Assembly: GCA_018401695.1 (NCBI GenBank)
Contig: JAGYKD010000002.1
Span: 124,001-188,000, forward strand
DNA length: 64,000 nt
Origin: Flavobacteriales bacterium
GTDB taxonomy: Bacteria; Bacteroidota; Bacteroidia; CAIKAF01
Direction: 5' to 3'
The position numbers and the translations under genes were made by a program. The notes under the pieces were generated by a model that had not been told where the DNA came from, searched no databases, and worked only from the letters and a program-made list of their open reading frames with translations. Below are positions 8,510 through 16,025 of the stretch, one piece after another (the stretch's first letter is position 1; each line of letters begins with the position of its first letter).

Positions 8510-9211
8510 ATGGAAACCTCAGATTCCGAGAGGCTAGGAGAGCAGTTGGCAAAGCCAAGCGGTGCATTTGGATTGGAAGTAGCTCAGATGATGCACAAGG
8601 GCAATGCGGCCATTTGCCACGATGCTTTTAAGGCCTTGGGAGCTTTTGTCCCCAATCGAGTATTGGAACTTGGCATGGGCAATGGGCAACATAGCGCAGC
8701 TTGGGCCGAAAGGCTTAAGGTAGGGCAATGGTTGGGTTTGGATCATGCGCCGGATATGGTTAAGGAAGCGGAGCGGCTCCAAGCAGTGCACGTAGCTGCC
8801 GGGCGCATGGGTTTTTATTTGGCCCAGGCGGAAGGCATGGTGGAGGTATTGGAGGCCAAGGGCCAATTAAAGACAGGCTTTGACGCAGCAATTTCGGTGA
8901 ACACCTTATATTTCTGGGATAATCCCGAGGAGGTATTGGCTCAATTTTTTTCCTTACTAAAGCCGGGTGCTCCTTTAATTCTGGCCTTTAGAAGTGCGGG
9001 CCTGATGCGTCAATTGGAATTTACCCGCAAGGGATTTCGGTTTTGGGAAGCCGATGAACTTTGGCGGTTGCTAGAACAGGGAGGGTTTGTACCTGAGCCA
9101 ATGCAGTATTGGGTGGAACCTGAAATTGAGTTTAAGGGCAAGCCTTTGGCCATGGATCATTGGGTGGCAGTTGCTCTTAAGCCTGTGGATTATTCCGGAG
9201 TGGAATTTTAG
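8510..9211 (+). CDS. Class I SAM-dependent methyltransferase
   Basis: 233 residues with a Rossmann methyltransferase core: motif I VLELGMGNGQHSAAW near residues 50-65, acidic motif LGLDHAPDMV near 77, and motif IV AISVNTLYFWDNPEEVLAQF near 128. The LKPGAPLILAF post-motif follows. It resembles small-molecule (UbiE/COQ5-like) methyltransferases. The substrate is unknown. Its last 35 bases overlap the end of the convergent PAP2 gene. Confidence 0.82.
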   Translation: METSDSERLGEQLAKPSGAFGLEVAQMMHKGNAAICHDAFKALGAFVPNRVLELGMGNGQHSAAWAERLKVGQWLGLDHAPDMVKEAERLQAVHVAAGRMGFYLAQAEGMVEVLEAKGQLKTGFDAAISVNTLYFWDNPEEVLAQFFSLLKPGAPLILAFRSAGLMRQLEFTRKGFRFWEADELWRLLEQGGFVPEPMQYWVEPEIEFKGKPLAMDHWVAVALKPVDYSGVEF

Positions 9212-9809
9212 GACTTTTTACCCTGCCGCAGCCTCCGGAATCTGCCCATTTTCGCCAAAGCCAACCGCTCAAGCTGCCGCATAGGATACCTAACAAGAGG
9301 CCTCCAACCACATCTGAAGGATAATGAACGCCCAAATAAATGCGGGAGTAGGCATTGAGCAAGGGATAGCTGAGTAGGAGCAAAAAGAAAAAGAATTTGC
9401 GGGTAAGTGGCATGTCGTAGCAAAGAATGCCGGTAAACCAAACAAAGCTTGCCAATCCCATGGTATTGGCTGCATGGCTGGAAACAAAACCATACAAACC
9501 TCCACAGCCAGTAGGCGTAGATACCAAATGGCCAAAAAGCAAATTATGACAAGGCCTGTAGCGCTGAATGGTTTCTTTGAACAGGTGAACACTTATTAGG
9601 TCGGTAAGGGCAAAGGTGCCGAAGGCAAAGAGCAGAAACAGGAGCACCCTAAAGCCATATTTTCTAAAGGCCATGCCCATAAGGAAAAGGTAAAACCAAA
9701 TCCAGGCATACTTGTTGCTCACCATAGCCATGAACACATCGAGTAGGGCATGGTGTGCCCCATTGATTATAAAAAAAACATCTCTATCAATCGCCTCAAT
9801 CCACGACAT
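9177..9809 (-). CDS. PAP2-family membrane phosphatase
   Basis: 210 residues, about five or six membrane helices. The three phosphatase motifs are present: KETIQRYRP (about residue 79), FVSSHAAN in place of the usual PSGH (about 108), and [16 protein letters not shown] with the catalytic His (about 154). Family members dephosphorylate lipid phosphates such as undecaprenyl-PP or phosphatidic acid at the membrane. The start overlaps the end of obgE by 14 bases, so it is probably co-transcribed with obgE. Confidence 0.85.
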   Translation of the reverse strand: MSWIEAIDRDVFFIINGAHHALLDVFMAMVSNKYAWIWFYLFLMGMAFRKYGFRVLLFLLFAFGTFALTDLISVHLFKETIQRYRPCHNLLFGHLVSTPTGCGGLYGFVSSHAANTMGLASFVWFTGILCYDMPLTRKFFFFLLLLSYPLLNAYSRIYLGVHYPSDVVGGLLLGILCGSLSGWLWRKWADSGGCGRVKSPKIPLRNNPQA

Positions 9810-10803
9810 GGCTTGGTGCGTTTAGCATGTGCCAAAGTTGGTCTTTAAGGGCTTGCACGCCTTGCTGACTTACTGAGGAAAGAAAAACAGGATGGAGGTC
9901 TTTTAAATCATGGGCAAGTTCTGCTTGCAGTTCTTGGTCGAGCAAATCGGACTTACTTATGGCCAATAAGCGATCTTTGGCGAGCAGTTCGGGGTTGTGT
10001 CTTCTGAGCTCATCAAGTAGGATTTCATAGGTTTTTCGGTGATCCATTTCGTCGGCAGCCACCATAAAGAGCAACACCGAATTTCGTTCGATATGTCTAA
10101 GGAATCTACTGCCTAATCCTTTGCCTTCGGCTGCGCCTTCAATGATTCCCGGGATATCGGCCATAATAAAGGATTGATGGTCGCGGTAGGAAACAATGCC
10201 AAGGTTAGGCACAAGCGTGGTGAATGGGTAGTCGGCGATTTCGGGTTTAGCGGCAGATACCACGCTAAGCAGGGTGGATTTTCCGGCATTTGGAAAGCCA
10301 ACTAATCCGACATCGGCAAGCACTTTGAGTTCGAGCACCATCCATTCTTCTTGGCCCGGCTCTCCGGGTTGTGCATAGCGTGGAGCTTGGTTGGTGGGCG
10401 ATTTAAAATGGTCGTTACCAAGGCCGCCTCTTCCACCGGAAACCAAGATTTTTTCTTCGCCGTCTTGGGTTATTTCGAAGAGAGGGTTCATGGTTTCGGC
10501 ATGTTTGGCCACGGTGCCTAGAGGTACTTCAAGCACAATATCTTTGCCGTTTTTTCCATGTTTTAGGACTCCAAGTCCCATGCCTCCTGCTTCAGCAATT
10601 ACATGCTTCCTATACTTTAGGTGCAAGAGTGTCCAAAGCTGTTTGTTTCCTCTAAGGATAATGTGTCCTCCTCTTCCGCCGTCGCCGCCGTCGGGTCCGC
10701 CTTTGGCTGTTTTTCGATCCCTGTGAAAGTGCACAGAGCCTGCGCCCCCTTTTCCGGATCTGCAGCAGATTTTAACATAATCTACAAAATTACTACCCGC
10801 CAT
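9796..10803 (-). CDS. obgE: GTPase ObgE/CgtA
   Basis: ObgE is an essential GTPase that binds the large ribosomal subunit and controls its maturation and growth responses. The 335-residue protein has the glycine-rich Obg fold (residues 1-160, [14 protein letters not shown] and GGDGGRGGH), then the G domain: G1 GFPNAGKST near 168, G3 DIPGIIEGA near 213, and G4 SKSDLLD near 285. There is no long C-terminal extension. The PAP2 gene follows and overlaps. Confidence 0.95.
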   Translation of the reverse strand: MAGSNFVDYVKICCRSGKGGAGSVHFHRDRKTAKGGPDGGDGGRGGHIILRGNKQLWTLLHLKYRKHVIAEAGGMGLGVLKHGKNGKDIVLEVPLGTVAKHAETMNPLFEITQDGEEKILVSGGRGGLGNDHFKSPTNQAPRYAQPGEPGQEEWMVLELKVLADVGLVGFPNAGKSTLLSVVSAAKPEIADYPFTTLVPNLGIVSYRDHQSFIMADIPGIIEGAAEGKGLGSRFLRHIERNSVLLFMVAADEMDHRKTYEILLDELRRHNPELLAKDRLLAISKSDLLDQELQAELAHDLKDLHPVFLSSVSQQGVQALKDQLWHMLNAPSHVVD

Positions 10804-10806
10804 GGC

Positions 10807-11655
10807 TTAAGGTTCATTGGTTTTATTGGGGGTGGTTTGTAGGCTGTCGTTGGGTGCCAATTCAGGAAAGGCTTTCACGAATTCGTCATGGCACCGGCCC
10901 AAGGCTATCATTAAATCGTAGGTGGTTGCTGTGGCCACAAACTCTTTGCCCATATCGCAAAAGCGCACAAATTCATCCAAATCTTCTTTGCTCATACCGG
11001 TAACCGATTCAATCAACTCAGGAGTAAGTTTGGATTGGGCCACGGCAGCCTGATTTTCGTTGTTGAGCAATTCTTGAAGTTTAGCCATTTCTCTGGCTTG
11101 CCGGCTAAACTTATTGTACAAGCGGGTAAAGGGCCCAGACAGCAAAATACCGGTACCGGGCCGGGATAAATAGACTCCTTTAGCCAGGTTTTCGTCGGTT
11201 AGGGTTGCTGCTTTTTCGTCTACCCCCATTTGCCGTATTTTTTCAACAACTCGGGCGTAGTTGAATTGGTTAAAATCGTAGGTTTCCAAATCGTAACGAA
11301 TGGGTTTAAGCAAAACGTTATAGGAAAAATAATCTGAGCTTATACCGGTTGGGAGCCCAAAATGAACGACCTCAAAACCTATGGCGCTAAATTCAAGGCT
11401 GTCTTTGGCCTCAATAAGGATATTGTAAAAGCCACTGGCATCTGAAATAACCCCCAGTCGGTTGCTTGGAATAAGCACATGGGCAAAAGGAATGGGTCTT
11501 AAGTTTTCGCTTTCGAGAATAAAGCCGCTTACCTGAATAAAATGTTTTTGGTTGTCGGTTTCTTGGGCGTGCAAATTATTCTTGAGGCACCCCAAGCCGC
11601 AAAAAATAAACATTAAAGCGCCGATAAACGCCTTGTGAGATAAAAACGCGTGCAT
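10807..11655 (-). CDS. Exported protein with CarboxypepD_reg-like domain
   Basis: 282 residues from the ATG at 11655; a TTG 24 bases upstream is the alternative. The ATG is preferred because a promoter-like TAATTTTG lies at 11677-11684, which would place the transcript start beyond the TTG. After a signal peptide (ending LHAQ), residues about 38-115 form a CarboxypepD_reg-like beta domain (VSGFILESENLRPIPFAHV, DASGFY). The rest is helical and of unknown function. Three bases separate it from obgE. Confidence 0.7.
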   Translation of the reverse strand: MHAFLSHKAFIGALMFIFCGLGCLKNNLHAQETDNQKHFIQVSGFILESENLRPIPFAHVLIPSNRLGVISDASGFYNILIEAKDSLEFSAIGFEVVHFGLPTGISSDYFSYNVLLKPIRYDLETYDFNQFNYARVVEKIRQMGVDEKAATLTDENLAKGVYLSRPGTGILLSGPFTRLYNKFSRQAREMAKLQELLNNENQAAVAQSKLTPELIESVTGMSKEDLDEFVRFCDMGKEFVATATTYDLMIALGRCHDEFVKAFPELAPNDSLQTTPNKTNEP

Positions 11656-11704
11656 ATGAATCTTTGGCCTAGGCTTCAAAATTACGTATAATAAGGACAG
11701 GGTA

Positions 11705-11733
11705 TAAAAAAAGCCCGAAAATTCGGGCCTTTA
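11705..11733 (-). terminator. Intrinsic terminator, minus strand
   Basis: GCCCGAA pairs with TTCGGGC around a two-base AT centre (11713-11728), followed on the minus strand by seven T. No protein gene on the minus strand ends here: upstream lies the start of a plus-strand gene (11966). It may therefore end a short untranslated RNA made from about 11740-11930. Confidence 0.75.
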
Positions 11734-11930
11734 GTACAAAGTGTTTCGCCAAAAACAGTTGCAATTTATCTCACTAGGCCCAATTAGACAAGCCTAAGTT
11801 GGGGGGTGTTGAAAAGTTGCTTGGGGGTATATTGGCAATTAACTGTCTTTTAATTGATTATATATTTAGGGATGGCATAGGAGTTTTTCTTGTTGAAAAC
11901 TTTAGCCTAGGGGAGTATGTTTAGCATATA
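11734..11930 (-). ncRNA. Possible small RNA ending at the 11705 terminator
   Basis: A 230-base gap with no ORF, ending in a clean minus-strand terminator that no coding gene needs. On the minus strand, CTAGGC at about 11908 can pair with GCCTAG at about 11775, closing most of the region as a long imperfect hairpin, a shape seen in 6S-like RNAs. No 6S consensus was confirmed and the 5' end is unknown. It could also be a leader or attenuator of the CarboxypepD_reg gene. Confidence 0.3.
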
Positions 11931-11965
11931 GACGAAGCTGTGATGCCTTTTTTTACTTTTGTCCT

Positions 11966-12400
11966 ATGACTATTAAATGCTATTTTTTACTCTTAAGCCT
12001 GCTAAGCCTTTTTGCAGCATGTGGTCCCAAATCAGGGGGTGAAACAAGCCCATTAACAGAGTCTGATATTCAACTTTTGGAAGAAAAAGTAATGCGTCTT
12101 CACGATTCGGTGATGCCCCAGACCGCCGAAGTTATGCGTTACAAACGAAAGTTTCAGGAAAAGGCAGAGCTTTTAGAAGACACCTTGAGTTCGCAACCCT
12201 TTAGAGAAGCTGCCTTAGCACTGGAGCAAGCCTACCATCTCATGATGGATTGGATGCAAGCGTATCATGCCCCGGACCCTCAAAGCGCTTTGGAGGCGCG
12301 TGAGGCTTATTTATTAGACGAGTTAAATAAGGTACAAGAGGTGGTTGATGCCTATACCGAGGCCCTTGAACAGGCTCATTCATTGGACAGCTTGCCATGA
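11966..12400 (+). CDS. Small helical lipoprotein
   Basis: 144 residues. The signal peptide ends in a lipobox LFAAC (Cys at about 18), so the protein is lipid-anchored. The mature part is all helical and charged (LEEKVMRLHDSVMPQTAEVM), with no known domain. A -7-like TAnnTTTG (TACTTTTG) lies at 11954-11961, only four bases before the ATG, which implies a very short or absent leader. It overlaps the SCO gene by ATGA and probably shares a transcript with it and the cytochrome gene. Confidence 0.75.
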   Translation: MTIKCYFLLLSLLSLFAACGPKSGGETSPLTESDIQLLEEKVMRLHDSVMPQTAEVMRYKRKFQEKAELLEDTLSSQPFREAALALEQAYHLMMDWMQAYHAPDPQSALEAREAYLLDELNKVQEVVDAYTEALEQAHSLDSLP

Positions 12401-13086
12401 ATTTATCCCCTTTATTAATGGCGGTTTTGCTGCTCATCTGGTCTTGTGGAAACGGCAACTCCAAAGCACAAAAAGAGGCCGGGCATTTACCTTTTTTTGG
12501 AGAGCCTATGCTGATTCAAAACGACCGGGGAATTGCCGATACCTTGTGGCCGGCGCTTCCTCCATTTACTTTAGCTTCCCATACCGGCGATAGCTTAACC
12601 CAACTGGACTTGGTCGGTAAAATCCGAGTGGCTGATTTTTTCTTTACTTCTTGTCCTACCATTTGCCCTATGATGTCGGCTCAAATGTTGAGAATACATG
12701 AGCGCTTTGGTTCCAACAAAGAAGTTGTTTTGATAAGCCACAGTATAGATCCGGAGCACGATAGCGTTTCGGTTTTGGCCGATTATGCGGAAAAGCTTGG
12801 GGCTTCTGCACCGGGTTGGTTCTTTTTGACCGGCAATATGGACCTCATATTTTCGCTCGCCGATGCCTATGGTTCATTTGCAGAAAAGGACCCCAATGCT
12901 CCCGGAGGCTTTGCCCATAGTGGAGCACTTACGCTTGCCGACCGGCAGGGCAGAATCCGTGGAGTATATGACGGAACCAATCCCGAGGAAGTAGATCGGC
13001 TGATTTTGGACATGGAGCGTTTGTTGGCTGAGGCACCCGATTATGGTCCCGAAGCAGTACCTGTTGGATTAGATTATGCGCAGTAA
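12397..13086 (+). CDS. SCO family copper-binding protein (SenC-like)
   Basis: 229 residues with a lipoprotein signal (LIWSC). The thioredoxin-like fold carries the copper site FFTSCPTICPMM (CxxxC, about residue 85) and the distal His in GGFAHSGALTL (about 172). SCO proteins deliver copper to the CuA site of cytochrome oxidase or act as thiol reductants. The next gene encodes a c-type cytochrome and overlaps by 11 bases, supporting a respiratory role. Confidence 0.9.
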   Translation: MNLSPLLMAVLLLIWSCGNGNSKAQKEAGHLPFFGEPMLIQNDRGIADTLWPALPPFTLASHTGDSLTQLDLVGKIRVADFFFTSCPTICPMMSAQMLRIHERFGSNKEVVLISHSIDPEHDSVSVLADYAEKLGASAPGWFFLTGNMDLIFSLADAYGSFAEKDPNAPGGFAHSGALTLADRQGRIRGVYDGTNPEEVDRLILDMERLLAEAPDYGPEAVPVGLDYAQ

Positions 13087-13519
13087 GTCAAACCTGTTAT
13101 TGCTTTTAGGAGCATTTTTCATCCTAGGCTTTGGAGCCCTGGTTTTAGGCATACCAAAAGGTGAGGGAGCCACGGTAAAAAGGGGCGAAAAGCTGTATAT
13201 GGAGCAATGCATGAACTGCCATGGTAAAGACGGTAAAGGCTTAGGGAAACTCATTCCCGGATTACACCATGCGGAATTGCTTCAAAAAGAACGGCTCATT
13301 TGTGCCATTCGTTACGGAAAATCAGGTCCTTTGGAAGTGGATGGACAAGTATATAACGGACAAATGCCTCCGAACTTTGCTTTAGACGATGGGGAGATTC
13401 GTGATATTGTGAATTTCGTGTATGCACAATTCGCGGAAATACCTATAAGCCTAGACTTACCTGAAGTACAAGACAAGCTGAGAAATTGTGCGCAAGCGAA
13501 TCCTCGTTTGCAATGGTAG
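13076..13519 (+). CDS. Membrane-anchored c-type cytochrome
   Basis: 147 residues. An N-terminal helix (LLLLLGAFFILGFGALVLG) serves as an uncleaved anchor or signal. The haem-binding motif is CMNCHG (about residue 45), and the likely axial Met is in GQMPPNF (about 99), so it is a mono-haem class I cytochrome. It probably carries electrons in the periplasm near the oxidase that the SCO neighbour would help to assemble. Confidence 0.9.
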   Translation: MRSKSNLLLLLGAFFILGFGALVLGIPKGEGATVKRGEKLYMEQCMNCHGKDGKGLGKLIPGLHHAELLQKERLICAIRYGKSGPLEVDGQVYNGQMPPNFALDDGEIRDIVNFVYAQFAEIPISLDLPEVQDKLRNCAQANPRLQW

Positions 13520-13521
13520 GT

Positions 13522-14661
13522 TTAGCGAATGAGCTCAATAACTACCCGGCGATTTAAATACCTGCCCTCCGGGGTGGAGTTGTCCGCTGCCGGTCGGTGT
13601 GGCCCATACCATTTGGTCAGAATCCGTTCAGAGGCCAAACCTTGAGCCAGCAAATACAAGCGCACTTGCATGGCCCTTTTCTCAGAAAGGTTCATATTAT
13701 AATCTGTAATGCCCACCGAGTCCGTATGCCCTGCCAGCATAATGCGCACCTGGGGCCGGTCGCTTAAATAGCGATACAACCGTTTCAACCTATTTTCCAT
13801 TTCCGGTTCTAAATCAAACCGATCGTGGCCAAAATGGACTTGAGTAATAAGGTCTATCTCCTGTTGGTTCTTTTTTAAATAATCAGCCATTTGGGCGTCT
13901 AAGGGCCATAAAGCCACGTCGTCAATCAAGTAATAGGCCCTTTGCTTTACCTGATACATAATGTCTAAAGGAGGGTCGTTGCTTGGCTTAATAGCTTCAA
14001 ACCGGGTGTCTTTATCTGTTCTAAAGTTTCCAATGGTCAAATAGCGGTAAGGCTCAGAAAAAACCACCGTGTCAAAAAAACGGTACCATTTCCCTTTGGT
14101 GCTAAGCAATTCGGTGCACTCAATTTGGGGGTTGAAATCCAAGGGCTTGTAGCTGCTTTGGTGAGGTCTTTCGATTGAGAAAAAGAAGCCCAGGTTGCCA
14201 GAGGCAATACTGCTGGAGGGTTTTAAACAAATCCAGGCTTCAAGCAAGTAAGGTTTCCCTGGTACAATGGGCATAACCAATTGCGTTTGCACGTATTCCC
14301 GCCAACTGCCTTGTCCTTTGCTATAGCCATACGTAAACAAACCTAAGGCGGATTGACCTCGATGGGGTTTAAGGCCGGTTTTGTTGCCCGAACCAATATA
14401 GTTGGGGCAGTTGGGGCCTACAAAGGCAGAATGAATATCGGGGGTAGTTCGTGTGGGGATATACCAAGAATTTACATTGAATTCATTGGGCTCTACAACC
14501 CATCCACAGGGTATGGGACCTCTGAAAACCTCAAAACCTCCATTGTTCAAAAGGTTTTGGGCGGTCATGGGCAATATCATGAGCCCTATAAGCGCTCCAA
14601 AAAAGCATAGGAAAAGGGGCACCCTTTTAAAACGAGCATTATGCCGGTTCGGTATACTCAA
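13522..14661 (-). CDS. OmpA-family protein with N-terminal beta domain
   Basis: 379 residues. A signal segment (VPLFLCFFGALIGLMILPMTAQ) is followed by a galactose-binding-like beta region (about 35-245, NGGFEVFRGPIPCGW, GQSALGL). The C-terminal OmpA peptidoglycan-binding domain (about 265-378) has LAGHTDSVGITDYNMNLSEKRA. The only start that keeps the whole signal peptide is a TTG at 14661, which overlaps the rsgA stop (TTGA). It probably links the outer membrane to peptidoglycan. Confidence 0.75.
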   Translation of the reverse strand: MSIPNRHNARFKRVPLFLCFFGALIGLMILPMTAQNLLNNGGFEVFRGPIPCGWVVEPNEFNVNSWYIPTRTTPDIHSAFVGPNCPNYIGSGNKTGLKPHRGQSALGLFTYGYSKGQGSWREYVQTQLVMPIVPGKPYLLEAWICLKPSSSIASGNLGFFFSIERPHQSSYKPLDFNPQIECTELLSTKGKWYRFFDTVVFSEPYRYLTIGNFRTDKDTRFEAIKPSNDPPLDIMYQVKQRAYYLIDDVALWPLDAQMADYLKKNQQEIDLITQVHFGHDRFDLEPEMENRLKRLYRYLSDRPQVRIMLAGHTDSVGITDYNMNLSEKRAMQVRLYLLAQGLASERILTKWYGPHRPAADNSTPEGRYLNRRVVIELIR

Positions 14662-15584
14662 CGCTTGTAATTGCTTTGGTTCGTCTCCAGCATTTGAACA
14701 TAGTTCAAATACCTGTTTTCGGCTATTTTTCCGGCCTCAACCGCACTAATTACGGCACAATCAGGCTCGTGGGTGTGCAAACAATTTTGAAATTTACAGG
14801 CCTTGCTAGTCCTAAAGATTTCCGGAAAAAAATGCGATATCTGGGCAGCTGCCATATCGTATAATCCAAACTCTTTTATTCCGGGGGTATCAATAATGGC
14901 CGTGGAATCGTCCAAAAAAAACATTTCGGCAAAGGTGGTGGTGTGCTTGCCTTTATTGTGCTTGGACGAAATACCCCCGGTGCGTAGGGCTAAATGAGGG
15001 GCAAGCGCATTAATTAAGGTCGATTTCCCCGCTCCTGAATGGCCTGAAAAAAGACAAACCTTGTCTTGAATCAAAGCTCGGACCCTTTCCATATCTTCCG
15101 GTGCAAACGCAGATATAGGATACAGCGGATAGCCTGCGCCTGCATAAGTTTCTTTCCACGCTTCCAAAATCAGCTGTTCCTTTTCCTTCTTTAGTAGGTC
15201 CACTTTATTCACCAACAATATGGCCGGAATGTCGTAAGCTTCGGCGCTCACCAACAATCGATCCAAAAAACCCGTGGATGTTCTGGGTTGACTTATGGAG
15301 GCTACAATAACCAATAAATCAATGTTGCTGGCTATGATTTGAGTTTCTTTACTCAGTTTGGTTGACTTTCGAATCAAATAGTTTTTACGACCCTCCACTT
15401 CGGTTATAAGCCATTCGCCATTTTGATCGTCGTTTTGAACCCATACCTGGTCACCCACAGCAACGGGGTTTGTATGCCTGTGGTCCAAAAGACGCAAACG
15501 ACCACCCAGGCGCGCATCTTTAATCCCTTCAGGAGTTTTTAATCGATAAAAACTTCCTGTTGAACGTAAAACAAGTCCTCTCAT
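14658..15584 (-). CDS. rsgA: Ribosome small subunit-dependent GTPase A
   Basis: RsgA releases assembly factors from the nearly mature 30S subunit. The 308-residue protein has an OB fold (1-70), then the circularly permuted GTPase order: G4 LVNKVDLL near 120, G1 GHSGAGKSTLINAL near 178, and G3 DTPGIKEFG near 225. The C-terminal zinc site is CKFQNCLHTHEPDC. The ATG at 15584 fits the family; an in-frame 147-base extension belongs to the upstream gene. It overlaps that gene by ATGA. Confidence 0.94.
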   Translation of the reverse strand: MRGLVLRSTGSFYRLKTPEGIKDARLGGRLRLLDHRHTNPVAVGDQVWVQNDDQNGEWLITEVEGRKNYLIRKSTKLSKETQIIASNIDLLVIVASISQPRTSTGFLDRLLVSAEAYDIPAILLVNKVDLLKKEKEQLILEAWKETYAGAGYPLYPISAFAPEDMERVRALIQDKVCLFSGHSGAGKSTLINALAPHLALRTGGISSKHNKGKHTTTFAEMFFLDDSTAIIDTPGIKEFGLYDMAAAQISHFFPEIFRTSKACKFQNCLHTHEPDCAVISAVEAGKIAENRYLNYVQMLETNQSNYKR

Positions 15585-16000
15585 ATTCCGGGAATAGGAA
15601 AGCTTGTGAACATGTAGGTGGTTAACCCGGCCGTGGCCAAAACCAAGAAAGAAAGCGTATTGCCTAAAATTCCATTGACCCAACTGCTTCTTGGATAGGT
15701 GAAAATCATAAGCAAGGTTTCGAAAAGCCACATGGACCCAACAACCAAACCAAGGCTGGCAACCAAAAGGGGGTGTAAGGGAAGCCGCAAATACAACATT
15801 ACTCCGGCTCCTGTAAAGGAAAGAATCCCTGCAATTAATGAAAAGTAAAGGGAGCCTTGAATACTTCGGAAACCGGCAGCAGATAATAGCATAGATCGCA
15901 ACACACAGAATACAATAAATATACTTCCTGCCATCACCCAGTTTAGGGGTCGTTGTATAAACTCAAAAAATGCATCGTAAAGAATAACAGACTCCTGCAT
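15581..16000 (-). CDS. Four-helix membrane protein of unknown function
   Basis: 139 residues with four hydrophobic segments (about 20-40, 50-70, 78-98 and 112-132) and short polar loops. No family motif is recognised. It stands between valS (25 bases upstream) and rsgA (ATGA overlap), so it is probably co-transcribed with both. Confidence 0.65.
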   Translation of the reverse strand: MQESVILYDAFFEFIQRPLNWVMAGSIFIVFCVLRSMLLSAAGFRSIQGSLYFSLIAGILSFTGAGVMLYLRLPLHPLLVASLGLVVGSMWLFETLLMIFTYPRSSWVNGILGNTLSFLVLATAGLTTYMFTSFPIPGI

Positions 16001-16025
16001 GCCTAAAAGTAAGGATTTTATTCCA

